From Meconema thalassinum (lineage: Eukaryota; Arthropoda; Insecta; Orthoptera; Tettigoniidae), in NCBI GenBank assembly GCA_946902985.2, contig OX336393.1, positions 362,744,779-362,808,778 of the forward strand: DNA of 64,000 nucleotides, written 5' to 3'. A model generated the notes under the pieces. The model ran no database searches. It saw only the letters and a list, made by a program, of their open reading frames with translations, and was not told where the DNA came from. How positions within the stretch are numbered: the first letter of the stretch is position 1; each line of letters opens with the position of its first letter. The position numbers were made by a program, and so were the translations under genes. This document shows, in pieces, positions 1 through 11,660 of this stretch.

Positions 1-195
1 TTTGTTTCCCACTTCTACTCCTGGAAAATAACGGGATGGTACCACGGCCGCTTCCTACCCAAATCCTACCTCGATTACAAATACGCGCACTAGTACAGAC
101 ATCAGAGTGACATTGATCTGACAACTTATACACACACTAAAGAATACGGGGCTTCATAACCACGATGTCGCAAGCCCCTAACGAATCAACAACAT
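1..195 (+). repeat. SINE-like 3' tail fragment (CCCCGTGTACTTGG family)
   Basis: Ends with the reverse complement of the CCCCGTGTACTT-type tail seen at 48769-49045 and 52730-52760, and starts with a CCACTTCTACTCC-type segment found again near 51580. It carries no gene. It is cut by the window start. Confidence 0.5.
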
Positions 196-1459
196 TAACA
201 GATTTAAGGAATTTATTATGATGTGTACAGTAATTGTACACACCATGAAGGGAAGGGTTAATACTTAATATCATGAATGAGAATTACTGCAGCTAAATGC
301 ATTTGTTCTCTGTAAAAGATGTCAGGAGAGTGTTAGTTTCCTGTATCTAGTGTCCGCTTCAAAGATGCACGGTGATCAGACGTACGATATTGGCTCGTAT
401 AAGTTATTTTGTAACTTTCACTAATCTTCATGGATTTTGCCACCTGTTGCGATGATTCGCTCTGTTGTATCCAGTTAACCTCATCAGCAAGCTTTTGGTA
501 CTCCCTGCTTTGGCCCCACGGGGATAATGAACGTTGCAGTGCGTCCGATATATGACATATATTGTACTTCTTTGCAGGGGCGACCAAGAACTTCTCAACA
601 TTCTCCCCTCCCTATAGACCTACCAACAGATTGGATATTTACTTTCATGTTCTTGAAATTAAATTCCAGCAATTTAGGCTATGAAGGATTGTATCGTCGT
701 TATAAAACATAAACCATATTACTTAATGTATAAATGTTTTCTGTATTGATTTACATGAATTCTTGTAAACGAGACACACGCCACTTAAACTCTAAATTGA
801 TAGACCACATCCATTCATAAAATATACATGTTTTGATCCTCATTGGAGTCTTCATCAGCCCTGCGCGGATAAACAAAACGTTGTCCGCATCCGCCCCGCA
901 TCTGCTCGTTTGTTTTCCACATCCACTGATATTACAACAATATTTTTATTTTATTAATTTATTAGATAAAGGATAAAATATTCAAGAAACACATTTAGAT
1001 ATTTGAGGGGGTAATTAGTTTCCCTAAGCTATGTCTGAATTGCAAGACAATGTTGACTGAGTTTTGTCCCTCTGAGTAACGGAATTTTAAACAGTGGTTG
1101 GCGAATTAAAGCACTTAGTCTTCGGATGTACCCACGCATGTAAGTGCAAGCATTTTTTTTTTCTCAAGTCAACACTAATTGAGGGTATTTCCACAACTGG
1201 CTTCTCTCACTTCTCTATTACTCTCATAGAATCCAAGCGAAAGCAAACAGGGAAATGCCAAGAAAAGTGAAAGACTCAGATCTGAGCAAAAACTTAGATT
1301 ATTTAAAAAAAATCCAGTTCAGCATTGTATTCTAAAAAACTACCTGTAAATTTACTCTAAACATTATCCGCAGCGTATCTGCTATCCGCACAGCCATGCA
1401 AGCTGTATCCACATGGCGAATAATTTTGCGGATATCCGCGGGTTTATCTGGCGACGAAC
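196..1459. other. No gene recognised; GCGGAT-rich ends
   Basis: AT-rich sequence without a credible coding frame. Around 848-905 and 1370-1450 there are clusters of GCGGAT/ATCCGC words, partly in inverted orientation. They may be degraded ends of a DNA transposon, but no clean terminal repeat or target duplication is visible. Confidence 0.3.
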
Positions 1460-1708
1460 GTTGAAATTAATAGAACTTTAATCAAATATAACCGGCAAAT
1501 TAAGCTTCACACAATTGTAGTTAGTGGAATGTTTTCTACATGCCATAAATCTATGACATAGGCCTGCCGGCTTTACCTCCACTCCGAAGGAAGGCATACT
1601 GAGGGATTTTAACCCCCTTAAAAATCCGTCGACTTCGGCTGCGTTTGAACCCGCGATCTTGGACATAGAAACTCAGCATGCTACCAACTGCGCCTCCGAT
1701 GCTGCCTC
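1460..1708 (-). repeat. tRNA-headed SINE, type I (truncated)
   Basis: Read on the minus strand it starts with a tRNA-like head (GGTAGCATGCTGAG box A region, GGGTTCAAAC box B) and runs into the conserved body with CATAGATTTATGGCATG. Same family as 7735-8140, 10274-10787, 52706-53203, 58877-59390 and 59464-59890. Confidence 0.75.
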
Positions 1709-1885
1709 GGCAGAGGGAATGAGTTGACCCAGGAGGGTTGACTGGAAGGATGATTGAGAGGAGCCCGACATAAGTAGGTGGAAGCAATGCCGGACTCAGT
1801 TGGGGTCCCGTGGTCGCCAACCCTCTAATTGTGAGCACCTGGGGTGGGTGATCGTTAGATACTGACTGCCTGCTTGTACTCCACC
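1709..1885 (-). repeat. GC-rich repeat R fragment (GTGCTCAC...GGTTGGCGACCACGG)
   Basis: Reverse-complement match to the repeat at 24416-24716 and 54688-55085. Shared words are GGTTGGCGACCACGG, GCATTGCTTCCAC and TGGGTCAACTC. Its class is unknown. It directly abuts the SINE head at 1708. Confidence 0.6.
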
Positions 1886-2323
1886 CACAGTGCATTTACC
1901 ACAACCGTACAATATTCTCCAGGGTCAAGCGCTACTCATACATTCCTATTTTGAATTTCGCATCCAGTTCCCCCAGCTCAGTCTACTCCTAATGTGATTA
2001 CCACGTGTAATACGGACCAGCAAATAATTCTCTGATTCTACTGAAAGGAAAATCTAGTATATGTATTTCAAGCTAAAGGACAGGCCAGTCATTTCAATTA
2101 TCGTATAATTTAATTCAAATTTGAATTACATTTCCATTCACGTGTAATCTGGTTTCTTGTAGCTCGATGCGGCATAGCGTTACGTCCCAGTTGTATTAAT
2201 ATCACTCTATTTATACGAGCAGTGTTTACTCCACGCAAAGGCCATCCTACAGTATTATTCAAATAATTCTGCGTCCCGAACTGAGCAAGTGATTAAAACT
2301 TCAAACAAATTCTTCTTCTTCTT
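1886..2323. other. No gene recognised
   Basis: AT-rich spacer ending in a short TTC-rich run before the target-site duplication of the next SINE. I see no coding or repeat signature that recurs in the window. Confidence 0.4.
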
Positions 2324-2340
2324 ATGTCGGTTTTGACCTA

Positions 2341-2921
2341 GAGCCTCTTTGACTTAGGCGGCAGTACGCCGGCCTCTCACCGCTGGGTCCGTGGTGCCAA
2401 TCCCGATCACTAGCTGGCTGCGTGGCTCAACGGTAACGTTCTCACTTGCTGGACCCAAGGTTGCAGATTCATATCCTGGCGAAGTCAGCTAACATTTGGG
2501 GGTGCGCAAATGCGAGGGAGCCGTGTCAGTAGATTTACTGGCACGTTAAAGATCCCCTTTGGGGCAAACTCCCGGCCCCCTGGCGTCCCTAAAAGGCAGA
2601 GTAGTTAAAAGGGACCTAAAACCAATAACATTATTAACATTATTATTCAAATCCCGGCCACTCCATGTGAGATTTGTGCTGCAGAAAGTAGAGGCAGACA
2701 GGTTTTTCTCAAGGTACTCCGGTTTTCCCTGTCCTAAGTTCATTCCAGCAACACTCTCCACTATCATGTCATTTCATATTTCATTCATTTAATCATTGCT
2801 CGAGGGGAGTGCGACAGGCTTCGGCAGCCGGCACAGTTCATATCCTCGCCGCTAGATGGGGGCTTCATTCATTCCATTCCCTGACCCGGTCGGTCGACTG
2901 GAATCAGGCTGTGGATTTTTC
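2341..2921 (+). repeat. tRNA-headed SINE, type II, with a nested SINE
   Basis: Flanked by a perfect 17-bp target-site duplication, ATGTCGGTTTTGACCTA, at 2324-2340 and 2922-2938. The head (TTAGGCGGCAGTACGCC, then CCAATCCCG) is tRNA-like. The body has CAGGTTTTTCTC, GGAGTGCGACAGGCTTCGGC and the end GGTCGGTCGACTGGAA. It is split at 2410 by another SINE (2411-2647). Related copies lie at 53899-54236 and, partly, 43470-43570. Confidence 0.85.
2411..2647 (+). repeat. tRNA-headed SINE, type III, nested
   Basis: Head GGCTGCGTGGCTCAACGGTAACG, then a body with GGGAGCCGTGTCAGTAG, TACTGGCACGTTAAAGATCC and an ATTATTATT tail. It sits between imperfect copies of a ~13-bp stretch of the host SINE (CAATCCCGATCAC at 2398-2410 and CAAATCCCGGCCAC at 2648-2661), which I read as its aged target duplication. 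Other copies: 60065-60330 and 60828-61035. Confidence 0.8.
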
Positions 2922-3009
2922 ATGTCGGTTTTGACCTACTGTGGACTTGGTGAACAATCGGCCGATTTGCAAATCTCTTTTTCTTCTCCCAGAATTTCTT
3001 CTTAAGGTT

Positions 3010-3260
3010 GCTCTCTTTAGACCAGGCTATGATTTTCCTGAAGCCCTAGTTTGATTTTATCAATCTTACCTGGAAACCCTGATTTGTTTAGTATATCTTC
3101 CGGTTTAATTCCTACTTTTTCGAGTTCCTTTCTTGTTTCTTCAACCCATTTTGTGATGGACATGAACTTGGCAACTAAAATGAATAACCATTTGGTCAAC
3201 TTACTGTTGTTGTTCATTCTTGTGAGGTGTCCATACAATTTCATCCTTCTCATACGTATT
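3010..3260 (-). pseudogene. Non-LTR retrotransposon C-terminal fragment
   Basis: The minus-strand frame 3017-3253 carries RRMKLYGHLTRMN, the short block that follows the reverse transcriptase in many insect LINEs, then KWVEETRKELEKVGI. The same block occurs as RLKFYGHIYRMN at 23540 and RRLKFYGHLFRMG at 34394, so this is a family signature and not chance. No RT core is present. It encodes only a C-terminal scrap and is surely non-functional. Confidence 0.6.
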
Positions 3261-3269
3261 GAACCCTTA

Positions 3270-5950
3270 TTGATCTACGATAAATAAGTATTCATATTTA
3301 TTATTATTATTACTACGGCCCAGGCAGTACTTGAGGAAGTCGACTTGGATAAAGGGAGGCCAGCATTTCGTAATGATTGCAACAAGAGCAGAGCTGGTAG
3401 CTATTCTTGGGGGACGGCTAGAATTAGTCGGGTTCAAGGCCAAATTGAGCAACTACATGTACCAAAATTGGAAGCATAAAGGAAGGATCACGAGTCACAT
3501 GCAACGAACATACGATTGAATCAGCCAATCACAAGAGACCAAGCCATGACCACGCGGTGGACAGCGTCAGTAGTAAAAAGCCCGCGGATTTGAGTATCTA
3601 AAGAACCGCCGAACGGATTAATCTCCGCACGAGTGCATTGAGACGTTTGATTTATTTGAAGAAGAATGACACTAGTCCCATACTTGTGAGACAAAAACTC
3701 TGGAAATTTTTATCCGATTCCACCACACTCCTCCGTCCCCTGTCAGTTTCTAATAAATAGTTTGGCATGACGCTACTCTAAGTCATTCGTTTTGGAGCCT
3801 TGAGAGGCTTACTTCACGCCAGTTTGCATCGTGATATTAACGCTCTGAATTTAGTGAAGTTATTTTATTTGTGAGCTCTGAGGAGCTAAAGTCACATCAG
3901 TTGCATTAACGAATTTTAAAGCTCTAGTACATTTTATTTTGAAATCAACTTTATTTTGTGAGCTAAATATTTCACGCCAGTGCGTGGTAACTTGTAACAT
4001 TTACTTAAAGACGACTAGTTCAGCTCTGAGGGGCAAGTCTTGTAACACCCTAATTAGCGCTCACCGGAGCGAAGGTCAACAGTACAGTACGGAAATACCG
4101 AGCAAGATAGCGACTGCCGGTGCAGTCAAGATCTTAAACTTGTTATCGAGCCAGTGACGTGGTCTCGAGGTGTATATTTTATGTACAAATTGCAGTGTAT
4201 TTTCATGTGTTTTATTGTGCGTGTGGGCGAGATATCTAGGGCCAGTCTTCGCAATTAATCGCATTAGGACAATTGTGGGCGAATTGAGTAACCTGCAAGC
4301 GATTATAGATAGGTCAAATAATTAACATTGAACTTTTCTGCCAAGGAGTCGATACCAAGATGATCAGCACGTGGTTTGGAGTTGGGATGAACTTCAACAA
4401 TTCAACGCAGACGACCACGATGGAGTGCTAATTTGTCCATTGGGGCAATGGGCTGAGGAGGATGTCCTTAGTTCTACAAGCAGATCGGTGATGTACAAAA
4501 ATTGGATTATTTCAATTATGTAGTTAGATTTGGCCGGGGAACTTTTGTAAATAGTCATGTTTCTTTTCTTGTTGTTTCGAGTTTTTCTTGCACCGACACT
4601 AAATGTTTTAAATGTCCGTTGGCGCGTGGCCAAAGTGTTTGTTAGATATTTGTTTTTCTTTGAGTCATATGTAATGTGCGCGGCGTGCGTGCGTGATTTT
4701 TATCCTTGCAAATGCGGAACCCGTTACATTCGATAAATGGTGCTTTATTAACGGTAATATTTGAAATAGGAATGGGAGGTAATTACTGTAAGATATTTGC
4801 TGAACAGGTTATTATTCATATTAGGGTTGCCAAGCGCACCAATTTAAAAGTAATTTGCAGAACACTTTCGTTCTAATTTTGATAGATTTTTTTTGAGTCC
4901 TTTTCAGGTTGACTAGTCACGGCATAGAACGGTGGCGCCAGCATGTGGAAATTATTTTGTGTCTTTTTATTTCAGGGTCTGTCAAAACCCACACGTGTGA
5001 TTCTGTGTGTGTTACTGTGTCAAGTGTGTGTTGATTCTACGTGAGGAGGGGGTAGAGGTCCTACCGCTCTCATATTTTTGCTGCTGTTGTATTTTTGATG
5101 GAAAGACAGGGTGCTCTAGGGAGACCGCTGTTTCTTGTCCATATTTTATTCTGACACAACACACGTATTATTGTGCTTTGGGGCACACTTCTTCGAGATT
5201 CGACCCCATGTCCTGGGAGGACGAGATATTTGACACATGGGTTGACAGACATGCAGAGTTCCACAAACCGCCCGTTTTGCCTGGTGACTTTATTTTGATA
5301 GGCAGTCCTGATTGTCCGACTGACCCCTGTAAGCTTTCATGTAGCAAACCTGTTCATTGTGATGGTTATTTTTAAGCCATAATTAATTGGGAGTTCGCCA
5401 TGTGTGTAACGGCTTGTTGTACGTTGTATGGGTAAAATATTGTATTATTAATGTAAATGTTGGCTGTGTGCCTATTGCTTTGTTTATGACTCGATTCATG
5501 TAATTTGTGTGTCACACCTGTGCGGTGTAGTGGTAGAGTACTTGTACATTTTGACAGCGGTCATTTGTGTATTTTTATTGGTCACGTGTTAAGGTACTTG
5601 TGTTGATTTGTGTGAGAAGTCCTAAGTTTTTAGGCAGTAAATGTTGCTACGGCAATTTGATTCCAATTTCACACGGAAATTTTGTGTTTGTTTATATTAG
5701 ATTTAGGAAGTGTCGGTTTAATTTTAAGTATTGTAGTTGTGTTCCCCCGTGTCGGTCTAGCTCTAAGAAATGTGGATTCGTCGTCCGAATGATTATTCTG
5801 GATGATGACGAATCACGCATTCAATGTACACATCGTGATGCATGTAGAACGGCATACGCACATATATGGTCACTTTTTGTTATTTTATCTTAGGGACACT
5901 TGGTCCATGTAATTATTCTCTCCAGAGATTTTTGCCTAGTTTTTGGCATT
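3270..5950. other. Long stretch with no recognised gene
   Basis: Nothing here recurs elsewhere in the window. Several TGA/GTGTG-rich frames are open by composition only. The longest, 5007-5375 plus, is 122 codons, Cys-rich, and matches no family I recognise. The region could be an old LTR or untranslated sequence, but no repeat ends are visible. Confidence 0.35.
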
Positions 5951-5951
5951 T

Positions 5952-6000
5952 TTAGCCTATTTTCAATTTTGAAAAAATAGGCTTATGAGATCACCTTTTG

Positions 6001-6035
<35 letters not shown>

Positions 6036-7477
6036 TTCGTGTGTGTGTGTGTCCCCCTAATAAAATCTAAACGGCAGTAGCGATTTCAATGAAACTCGGA
6101 AAGTTCATAGCACCATTCCCGGCGACCTCGACCGTGCCCTTCAAATTTTGTTACTACTCACCAATCCAAAATGGCGGCTGTGCGAAATATTTCACCAGCA
6201 TTCAATATCTCCGAAACTATTACCGATATTACCCTGACATTTTCTAATGTGATAGAGGGATCTACTATAAGTTCACTTATGTGACTTTTGAAAACCTGGT
6301 AACTACAAAACCAACATGGAGGCCAAGCGAATTTGCGACTTTTAAATAGACGTTTCTCGCGATTTGACCAACCAAACGCAATGAAACTTGGTACAGTATA
6401 TGTTTATATACATTGTAATGCACCGACATCTAACTTCGTTCAATTGTTCACATAATCACAAGATGGCGGATGTGCGAAATATTTCACCGGCATTCTATAT
6501 CTCTGAAACTATTAGCGGTATCTCCCTAAAATTTTGTACGGAGATAAAGGGCACTACTGGAAGTTCATCTATAAGACTTTCAGAAACCGGTTAAATACAA
6601 AATAAACATGGTGGCCAAGCGAATTTGAAAATTTTAAATAGACCTTTCTCGCGATTTAATGTTCCAAGCGCACTGAAACCTGGTACAGGAAATATTTATA
6701 CACATTGTAATCCACTGGTATCTAATTTAGTTCAATTGTTTACATAACCTCAAGATGGCGGCAGTGCGAATTTTAAAATTAAGTTTTTATTTCTTGTGAT
6801 GTAGTCATGCGATCGAAGTGAAAGTTTGAATAATGAACCTACGCAATAATTTTCCTTTAATGGTACATGACTCTATGGCCTATACATTTAACAATCCAAC
6901 ATGGCGACCATCCGAAGTATTTAGACGATACTGAATATCTACGAATCTATTTTAGCAATCAAACTGCATTTTTTAATGTTCATAGGGGCTATGAACTTAA
7001 GTTCACCTATAGGACTTTAAATAACCTGGTGATCACAAATCCAACATGGCGGTGACGCGAATTATAAATATTCACATGGACTTTTCTCGCAATTTAACCA
7101 TCCGCATGCAGTGAAAGTTGGTACAGTAAATCCTTATACGAATGTTAATCCACTGGCATCTAATTTGTTTCAATTGTTTCCATAACTTCAAGATGGCAAC
7201 TGTGCAAAATTTTGAAATCTCCTTGTTTTTTCTTGTGTCCTAATTATGCGATTGAAGTTTGAATACTACACGTTCACAATATGCATGTAACAGTACATAA
7301 CTCTAGGACCTACATATATAAAATCCAACATGGCGACCATCCGAAATATTTAGTCGGTTCTCAATATCTACGAATCTATTACAGCAATCAAACAGAAATT
7401 GTGTATGTTGACAGTGGCAATTAACATAAGTAGGATATATGAAAATAGGCTGTATAGTTCTTCACGGAACTACTTGT
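5952..7477 (+). mobile_element. Rolling-circle-like (Helentron/HINE-type) element, group 1, copy A
   Basis: The 5' end is TTAGCCTATTTTC, followed at once by its own complement to make a hairpin, then TTATGAGATCACC and a (GT)n tract. The interior is a run of ~147-bp half-units carrying ATGGCGGC-type motifs. The 3' end has GAAAATAGGCT (the inverted 5' motif), a hairpin TAGTTC-TTCACG-GAACTA and then CTTGTT. An asymmetric terminal inverted repeat, a 3' hairpin and T-rich target are the published hallmarks of Helentron-derived non-autonomous elements (HINEs). It has no open frame of its own. The class assignment is inference. Confidence 0.65.
6004..6053. repeat. (GT)n microsatellite
   Basis: Dinucleotide run just inside the 5' end of element copy A. 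Equivalent runs sit at the same place in copies 25965-27016 and 55724-57871, so the tract is part of the element. Confidence 0.9.
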
Positions 7478-7734
7478 TATTAAGTGGGATTCAGATGGGA
7501 GTTTTTTTGTTGTTAATTGTTGAGTGTAAATATGGTGATTTGTTATTAAATTCATTTGTTTTAACCCTGGCTTCACTCTTTCCTGCATGTTATTTTGTTA
7601 TATGTTACCCTGCAAGTTAATGAAGCGCCTTTGACAACAACTTACGATATGAACCGTTACACCCCCCGAAACTGAGTCTCATATGCTTCTTTGCAAGGGT
7701 TCAGTATTGTGTCCGTAAGTTTCACCGTCTGTCT
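7478..7734. other. No gene recognised
   Basis: AT-rich spacer. The 73-codon frame starting inside the preceding element and running through here has no recognisable features. Confidence 0.35.
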
Positions 7735-8140
7735 AGTGGCTTCGGTGGCGTAGTCGGTAGCATGCTGAACTGCTGTTCCCAAGATCACGGGTTCAAAACT
7801 GGCCGAAGTCGTCGGATTTTTTAAGAGCGTTATAATCTTTCAGTAAAGCCGGCGGTCTCATGTCATAGATTTATGGCATGTATTAGAACCTTCCCCTAAA
7901 TAAACTAGTGTGAAGCTAAATTTCTAGGTTAGATTTCGTTGAAATGCTCTATCAAAGTACCAACGCTCACCACTAGGTGTCAGTGACATCTGGTAGCGAA
8001 CGTTGGAACTACTTCAAATTGAACGGAACTTGTGGCTCACCCCATGGATGTCCGCATTGAAGCAGCTACAGCCTCTGGCGAGCCTAAAATGTCCTCGGTC
8101 ACTCCCGGCACTACAAGCCATACGCTAAATAAAATAAATA
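7735..8140 (+). repeat. tRNA-headed SINE, type I-A, full length
   Basis: Flanked by the target duplication CGTCTGTCT (7726-7734 and 8141-8149). The head GGCTTCGGTGGCGTAGTCGG...ACGGGTTCAAAAC has box A- and box B-like sequences of an RNA polymerase III promoter. The body holds CATAGATTTATGGCATG. The 3' tail GGACACTCCCGGCA-type...AAGCCATACG...AAATAAATA is shared with SINEs at 59464-59890 and 43905-44240. Confidence 0.85.
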
Positions 8141-8232
8141 CGTCTGTCTGTACAAGTCTATAGGCTATTTCTCCTTTTCTTCCATAAGCTGTCTGCTCTC
8201 GTTTCCGGCCCCAATATTTTCCTTAGAATTCT

Positions 8233-9773
8233 AATAGGGATGTAGCCGGACAACGTTCGCGCCAGATAGTGCTCGTGTAGTACTGGGTAAGCGCAAGGCG
8301 ATCGTCGTATGTTCGTCCCAGTCAGCTGTGAGGAATGTAGAGATTTTGACCGAGATTTCAAGCATAAGTACATTATATCATCTCTAATTTTACTCCAAGA
8401 CTATATTAATTGATTCTATAGGTATGTACCCTAATATATTATGGACGATTTTCAGCGTTTAAGCTTTAAACATCTGCCAAATGAGCTACGGATCAGAGGC
8501 ACTAAAACTAGCGGGGGGAGGAAGAATTAATACAGCGGTAATAACCAAATTCTAACACGCTTTATTATTCAGCATGCTTTATCCTAAAGATTACAATTAT
8601 TTGAGTATTGTAGGCCTATATTGATAAGTATATCTCCATAAGACTTAAACCATAAATAGAGATTTAAATATTCACTTGCTCCCCTTGCGTTCGATTCATG
8701 TCTTTTCTTAGGTTGATAGCTTACATGAAACTGTCATGTTTTAAGGTAAACATAACAAAAGAAAGTTGATACTGGTAATGTATGCCACGAAAATCCATTG
8801 CAACATTTGGTTCTTATGTCATTTTGTTAATTTCTCAATAAGAATCGTTCCCGTACCCCTTGGAAACGACTTAGGGGTACATTTTTTTAAAAAATGACAA
8901 TCCCTGCTCTAGGGCCACGAATCGTTTCCATTCATCTGACTACCCGTATGTCTCAAGAATGTAGAAGTCAGTCGCTACCACATTCTCCGTCGGAAAGATG
9001 GAAGTTGACGATTAATTCTGATTTCAAGAAACCAACCATAGTACGTTTGTGACTTAATGTTGCGACATTTACTCTTGAAGTATTTGTCCGGGTATTTATG
9101 TCTTTGAAAACGGGAGTCACAAATGTTACATTCACTTCTTCGTGTATATTGACGAGTTCTTCCCGTACTTCAATGGAGATGTTTTCTGCAGATTACGATA
9201 TTGTACGTTCATCGTGGAAATCCGGCAATTTTCTTGTGTATGGCCTCTTCATTTTTTTGTAGTGTTCGTGATCCGCGGAAAAAGCGATGGAACAGCGCCC
9301 GGTTTTAATCTTGTTTTCTCACCTTCAAATACAAACGTATAAATTCAATGGTTGTTATCGAAATCTCTAATCAGTTTATAGGTACAAAATAGGAATTATT
9401 TCCCTTTGTAGGCCTACATCACACTTGCCCAACACAGTTTTCGTGAAGTCATTGGGTTGAATATGATGGGTATACACACTTTAATATTTTCGGTCAGATT
9501 TTTCTCACCGAAATTTTTCCTTCTAACAGCATGTAACCATTTCTTCCTCATTTCTTTATTTTGTGGAAATTAGTAAACGAAAACGGGCTTCTCTGATTTT
9601 TGCAAAGAGGAACTCTGCAATAGATCGGCATAGTCACGAAAATAACAATTTAAACAACTTAAATTCGTGGATATTAGCGGCATGAGAACACAGGAGACAA
9701 CTGAAGAGCGCCTTGCGCTTACCCAGTACAACAGCAGTGCGCTCTATCGGTGCTAGTTCTATACATCCCTATT
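8233..9773. mobile_element. Putative DNA transposon with ~65-70-bp imperfect TIRs
   Basis: The left arm (8233-8300) and right arm (9707-9773) are inverted copies. Both start AATAGGGATGTA and share GTACTGGGTAAGCGCAAGGCG, with a diverged middle. The interior is about 1.4 kb and encodes no recognisable transposase. Short minus-strand frames around 9050-9290 are not recognisable. The target duplication is not evident, so the superfamily is open. Confidence 0.55.
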
Positions 9774-9896
9774 GGACGAATAATAGAAGACTAATAAGGT
9801 ATTTAAAAAAAATCTTGTATTAGAATTCTTCGTTCTTTCGATTCTAATTCCTCTATTTCTCCTTTCTAGTTGAGAATCAGGCATTCTGAATTGTAC

Positions 9897-10219
9897 AGTG
9901 ATTCAGTCAGTCAGCCCCTGGCACTATCCAGCCCATAACGGGCTAAGGCCGACCAAGCGACCGCTGCCCAGCCATTCGGCCTGCAGATATTGGGGTGACG
10001 CGTGATCAGCGCGTCGGGTCCCCTCGGCCGTTAATCTTGGTTTTCGTGATCGGGGCGCTGTCTCACTGTCAGACAGCTACTCAATAGTCCTCACGAGGCT
10101 GAGTGCACCCCGTTCCAACCCTCACGTCAGTTTTAAAATCCCTGACGGAGCCGGGGATCGAACCCGGGGCCTCCGGGTGAGAGGCAGGCGCGCTACCCCA
10201 ACACCACGGGGCCGGCACA
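9897..10219 (-). repeat. tRNA-headed SINE, type VI
   Basis: On the minus strand it begins CCCCGTGGTGTTGGGGTAGC, continues to GGGTTCGATCCCCGGCTCC (a near-perfect box B) and ends in a ~200-bp body with GCACTCAGCCTCGTGAGGA. The head is strongly tRNA-like, but the body continues far beyond a tRNA 3' end and there is no acceptor pairing typical of a gene. I therefore call it a SINE. Confidence 0.75.
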
Positions 10220-10273
10220 GTGATTCACATTTAATCATATTTTTGGAAAAAATTATTATAGGCCTATGTTATG

Positions 10274-10787
10274 GTTGTTTTGTTCCTCAGTTTAGGGGCT
10301 GCGACAACGCGGTCATGTAGCCCCGTGTACTTTGGGTGTGTGTAGAATCTGTCTAATAACCGGTGCTAATTGTGATGGCTGTATTAGTGTGTGTATCTGT
10401 TTTTAAATTTAAGTACAGGCTGCAACTTAGAATTTTTCAAATAGTTCATACTTTTGCCGCCAAGCGCCACCGTCAACGACTACTAGGCCAAGTTCAGAAC
10501 TTAGCTACTAGACGCCACTGCAGTCGGCTCTTGGCAACGAACGTAGAAACCTAAGAGCGTTGTTAACATTCTTAACCTAACCAATTTAGCTTCACACAGG
10601 TGTAATTACTGGAAGGTTCTTTAACATGCCATAAATCTATGACGTGGGACCGCCGGCTTCACTTCCCCTCCGAAGGAGAGATTTTTAACGCTCTTAAAAA
10701 ATCCGACGGCTTCGGCCGGGTTTGAACCCGCGATCATGGGCATAGAAGCTCAGCATGCTACCAACTACGCCACCGAAGCCGCCATTA
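10274..10787 (-). repeat. tRNA-headed SINE, type I-B, full length
   Basis: Flanked by TATGTTATG at 10265-10273 and 10788-10796. The tRNA-like head is at the high-coordinate end (GGCTTCGGTGGCGTAGTTGG). The 3' part differs from type I-A and ends in the CCCCGTGTACTTTGGGTGTG tail at low coordinates. Same form as 52706-53203 and 58877-59390. Confidence 0.8.
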
Positions 10788-10796
10788 TATGTTATG

Positions 10797-11420
10797 TTTT
10801 AATGCCCAACCAAATCCTTCACCACAAGAACAGTGAGTTCCTTGAAAGGTAATCTGCTTGGATGTGGGGGTTATTCGGTTGAGGCTCTCGCCTACAATGC
10901 CAAGGATTGCGGGACTGAATATCAACAAAGTCTGTTGGTATTTGACAGTTCTCAAATGCAAGCAACCCGTGTCTGCAGATTTATTGGCGAGTTAATAACT
11001 TAGGGTGGTTTTCCGCTTTTCAGTGTCGCTAAAACTAGAACATTTCACCAACATTGTTTTGAGACTTTAATTGCCCTTAACCTTATTGCAGTTTATTTTA
11101 TATTATTTTTGCAGAGTGATTATGAATTGATTTAGCGACGTTTCTCCCTCTACTCTAGAGGGCATTTTCAAGGTCTCTTACAAAAATCTCCGCTTTATCT
11201 GATGTGGGTTCAGTGAATTTATCTGATGTGGGTTTAATCATAAAATGATCCAGTATTTTCTTTATCTGATGAGGGGTCAGATATAAAATGATTTAGTTTC
11301 CACTTTAGGTGATTTTGGTTCAGCCATAACAGTATTCAAATTAAGATTTTTGTGATGTATCTGTCCTCAACAATTTGTATAACAAACCTATTGGTGGCGG
11401 CTGTGTTGGTGTTGTTTCAT
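10797..11420. other. No gene; degenerate direct repeats at 11185-11330
   Basis: AT-rich spacer. Between about 11185 and 11330 the phrase TTTATCTGATG(T/A)GGG recurs three times about 35-70 bp apart, with a fourth weaker match (GGTGATTTTGGTTCAG). Confidence 0.4.
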
Positions 11421-11422
11421 TT

Positions 11423-11660
11423 GAGAGGTTTGGGCGACATGGTCATTTAGCCCCGTGTACTTCGATGAGTGTAGAAGTTATTGTTAAGAACCGTTTTCCT
11501 GGAGTAGACGTGGGGAACAAGGGAAAATCAATTCCAGGATGGCTTAGGCAGTAATCAAACCCATCTTTTCTCAACTTTACCCCGTCCATCCCTCGGATTA
11601 GAATGTAATATCTTGGCAGAGCCAGAAACCGAAAACTGATCTTCTGGACGACAGCCAACA
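11423..11660 (-). repeat. SINE-like tail fragment (GCCCCGTGTACTT family)
   Basis: Contains the GGGCGACATGGTCATTTAGCC and CCCCGTGTACTTCG words of the shared SINE tail, followed by a GATGGCTTAGGCAG-type segment resembling 48950-49000. Confidence 0.5.

Noticed and set aside
840..1460. Possible transposon with GCGGAT-rich ends
   Set aside because: The inverted similarity is patchy and no target duplication was found.
5007..5375. 122-codon Cys-rich frame
   Set aside because: GTGTG-rich composition, no recognisable fold and no second copy. Open length can arise by chance. Left as unassigned.
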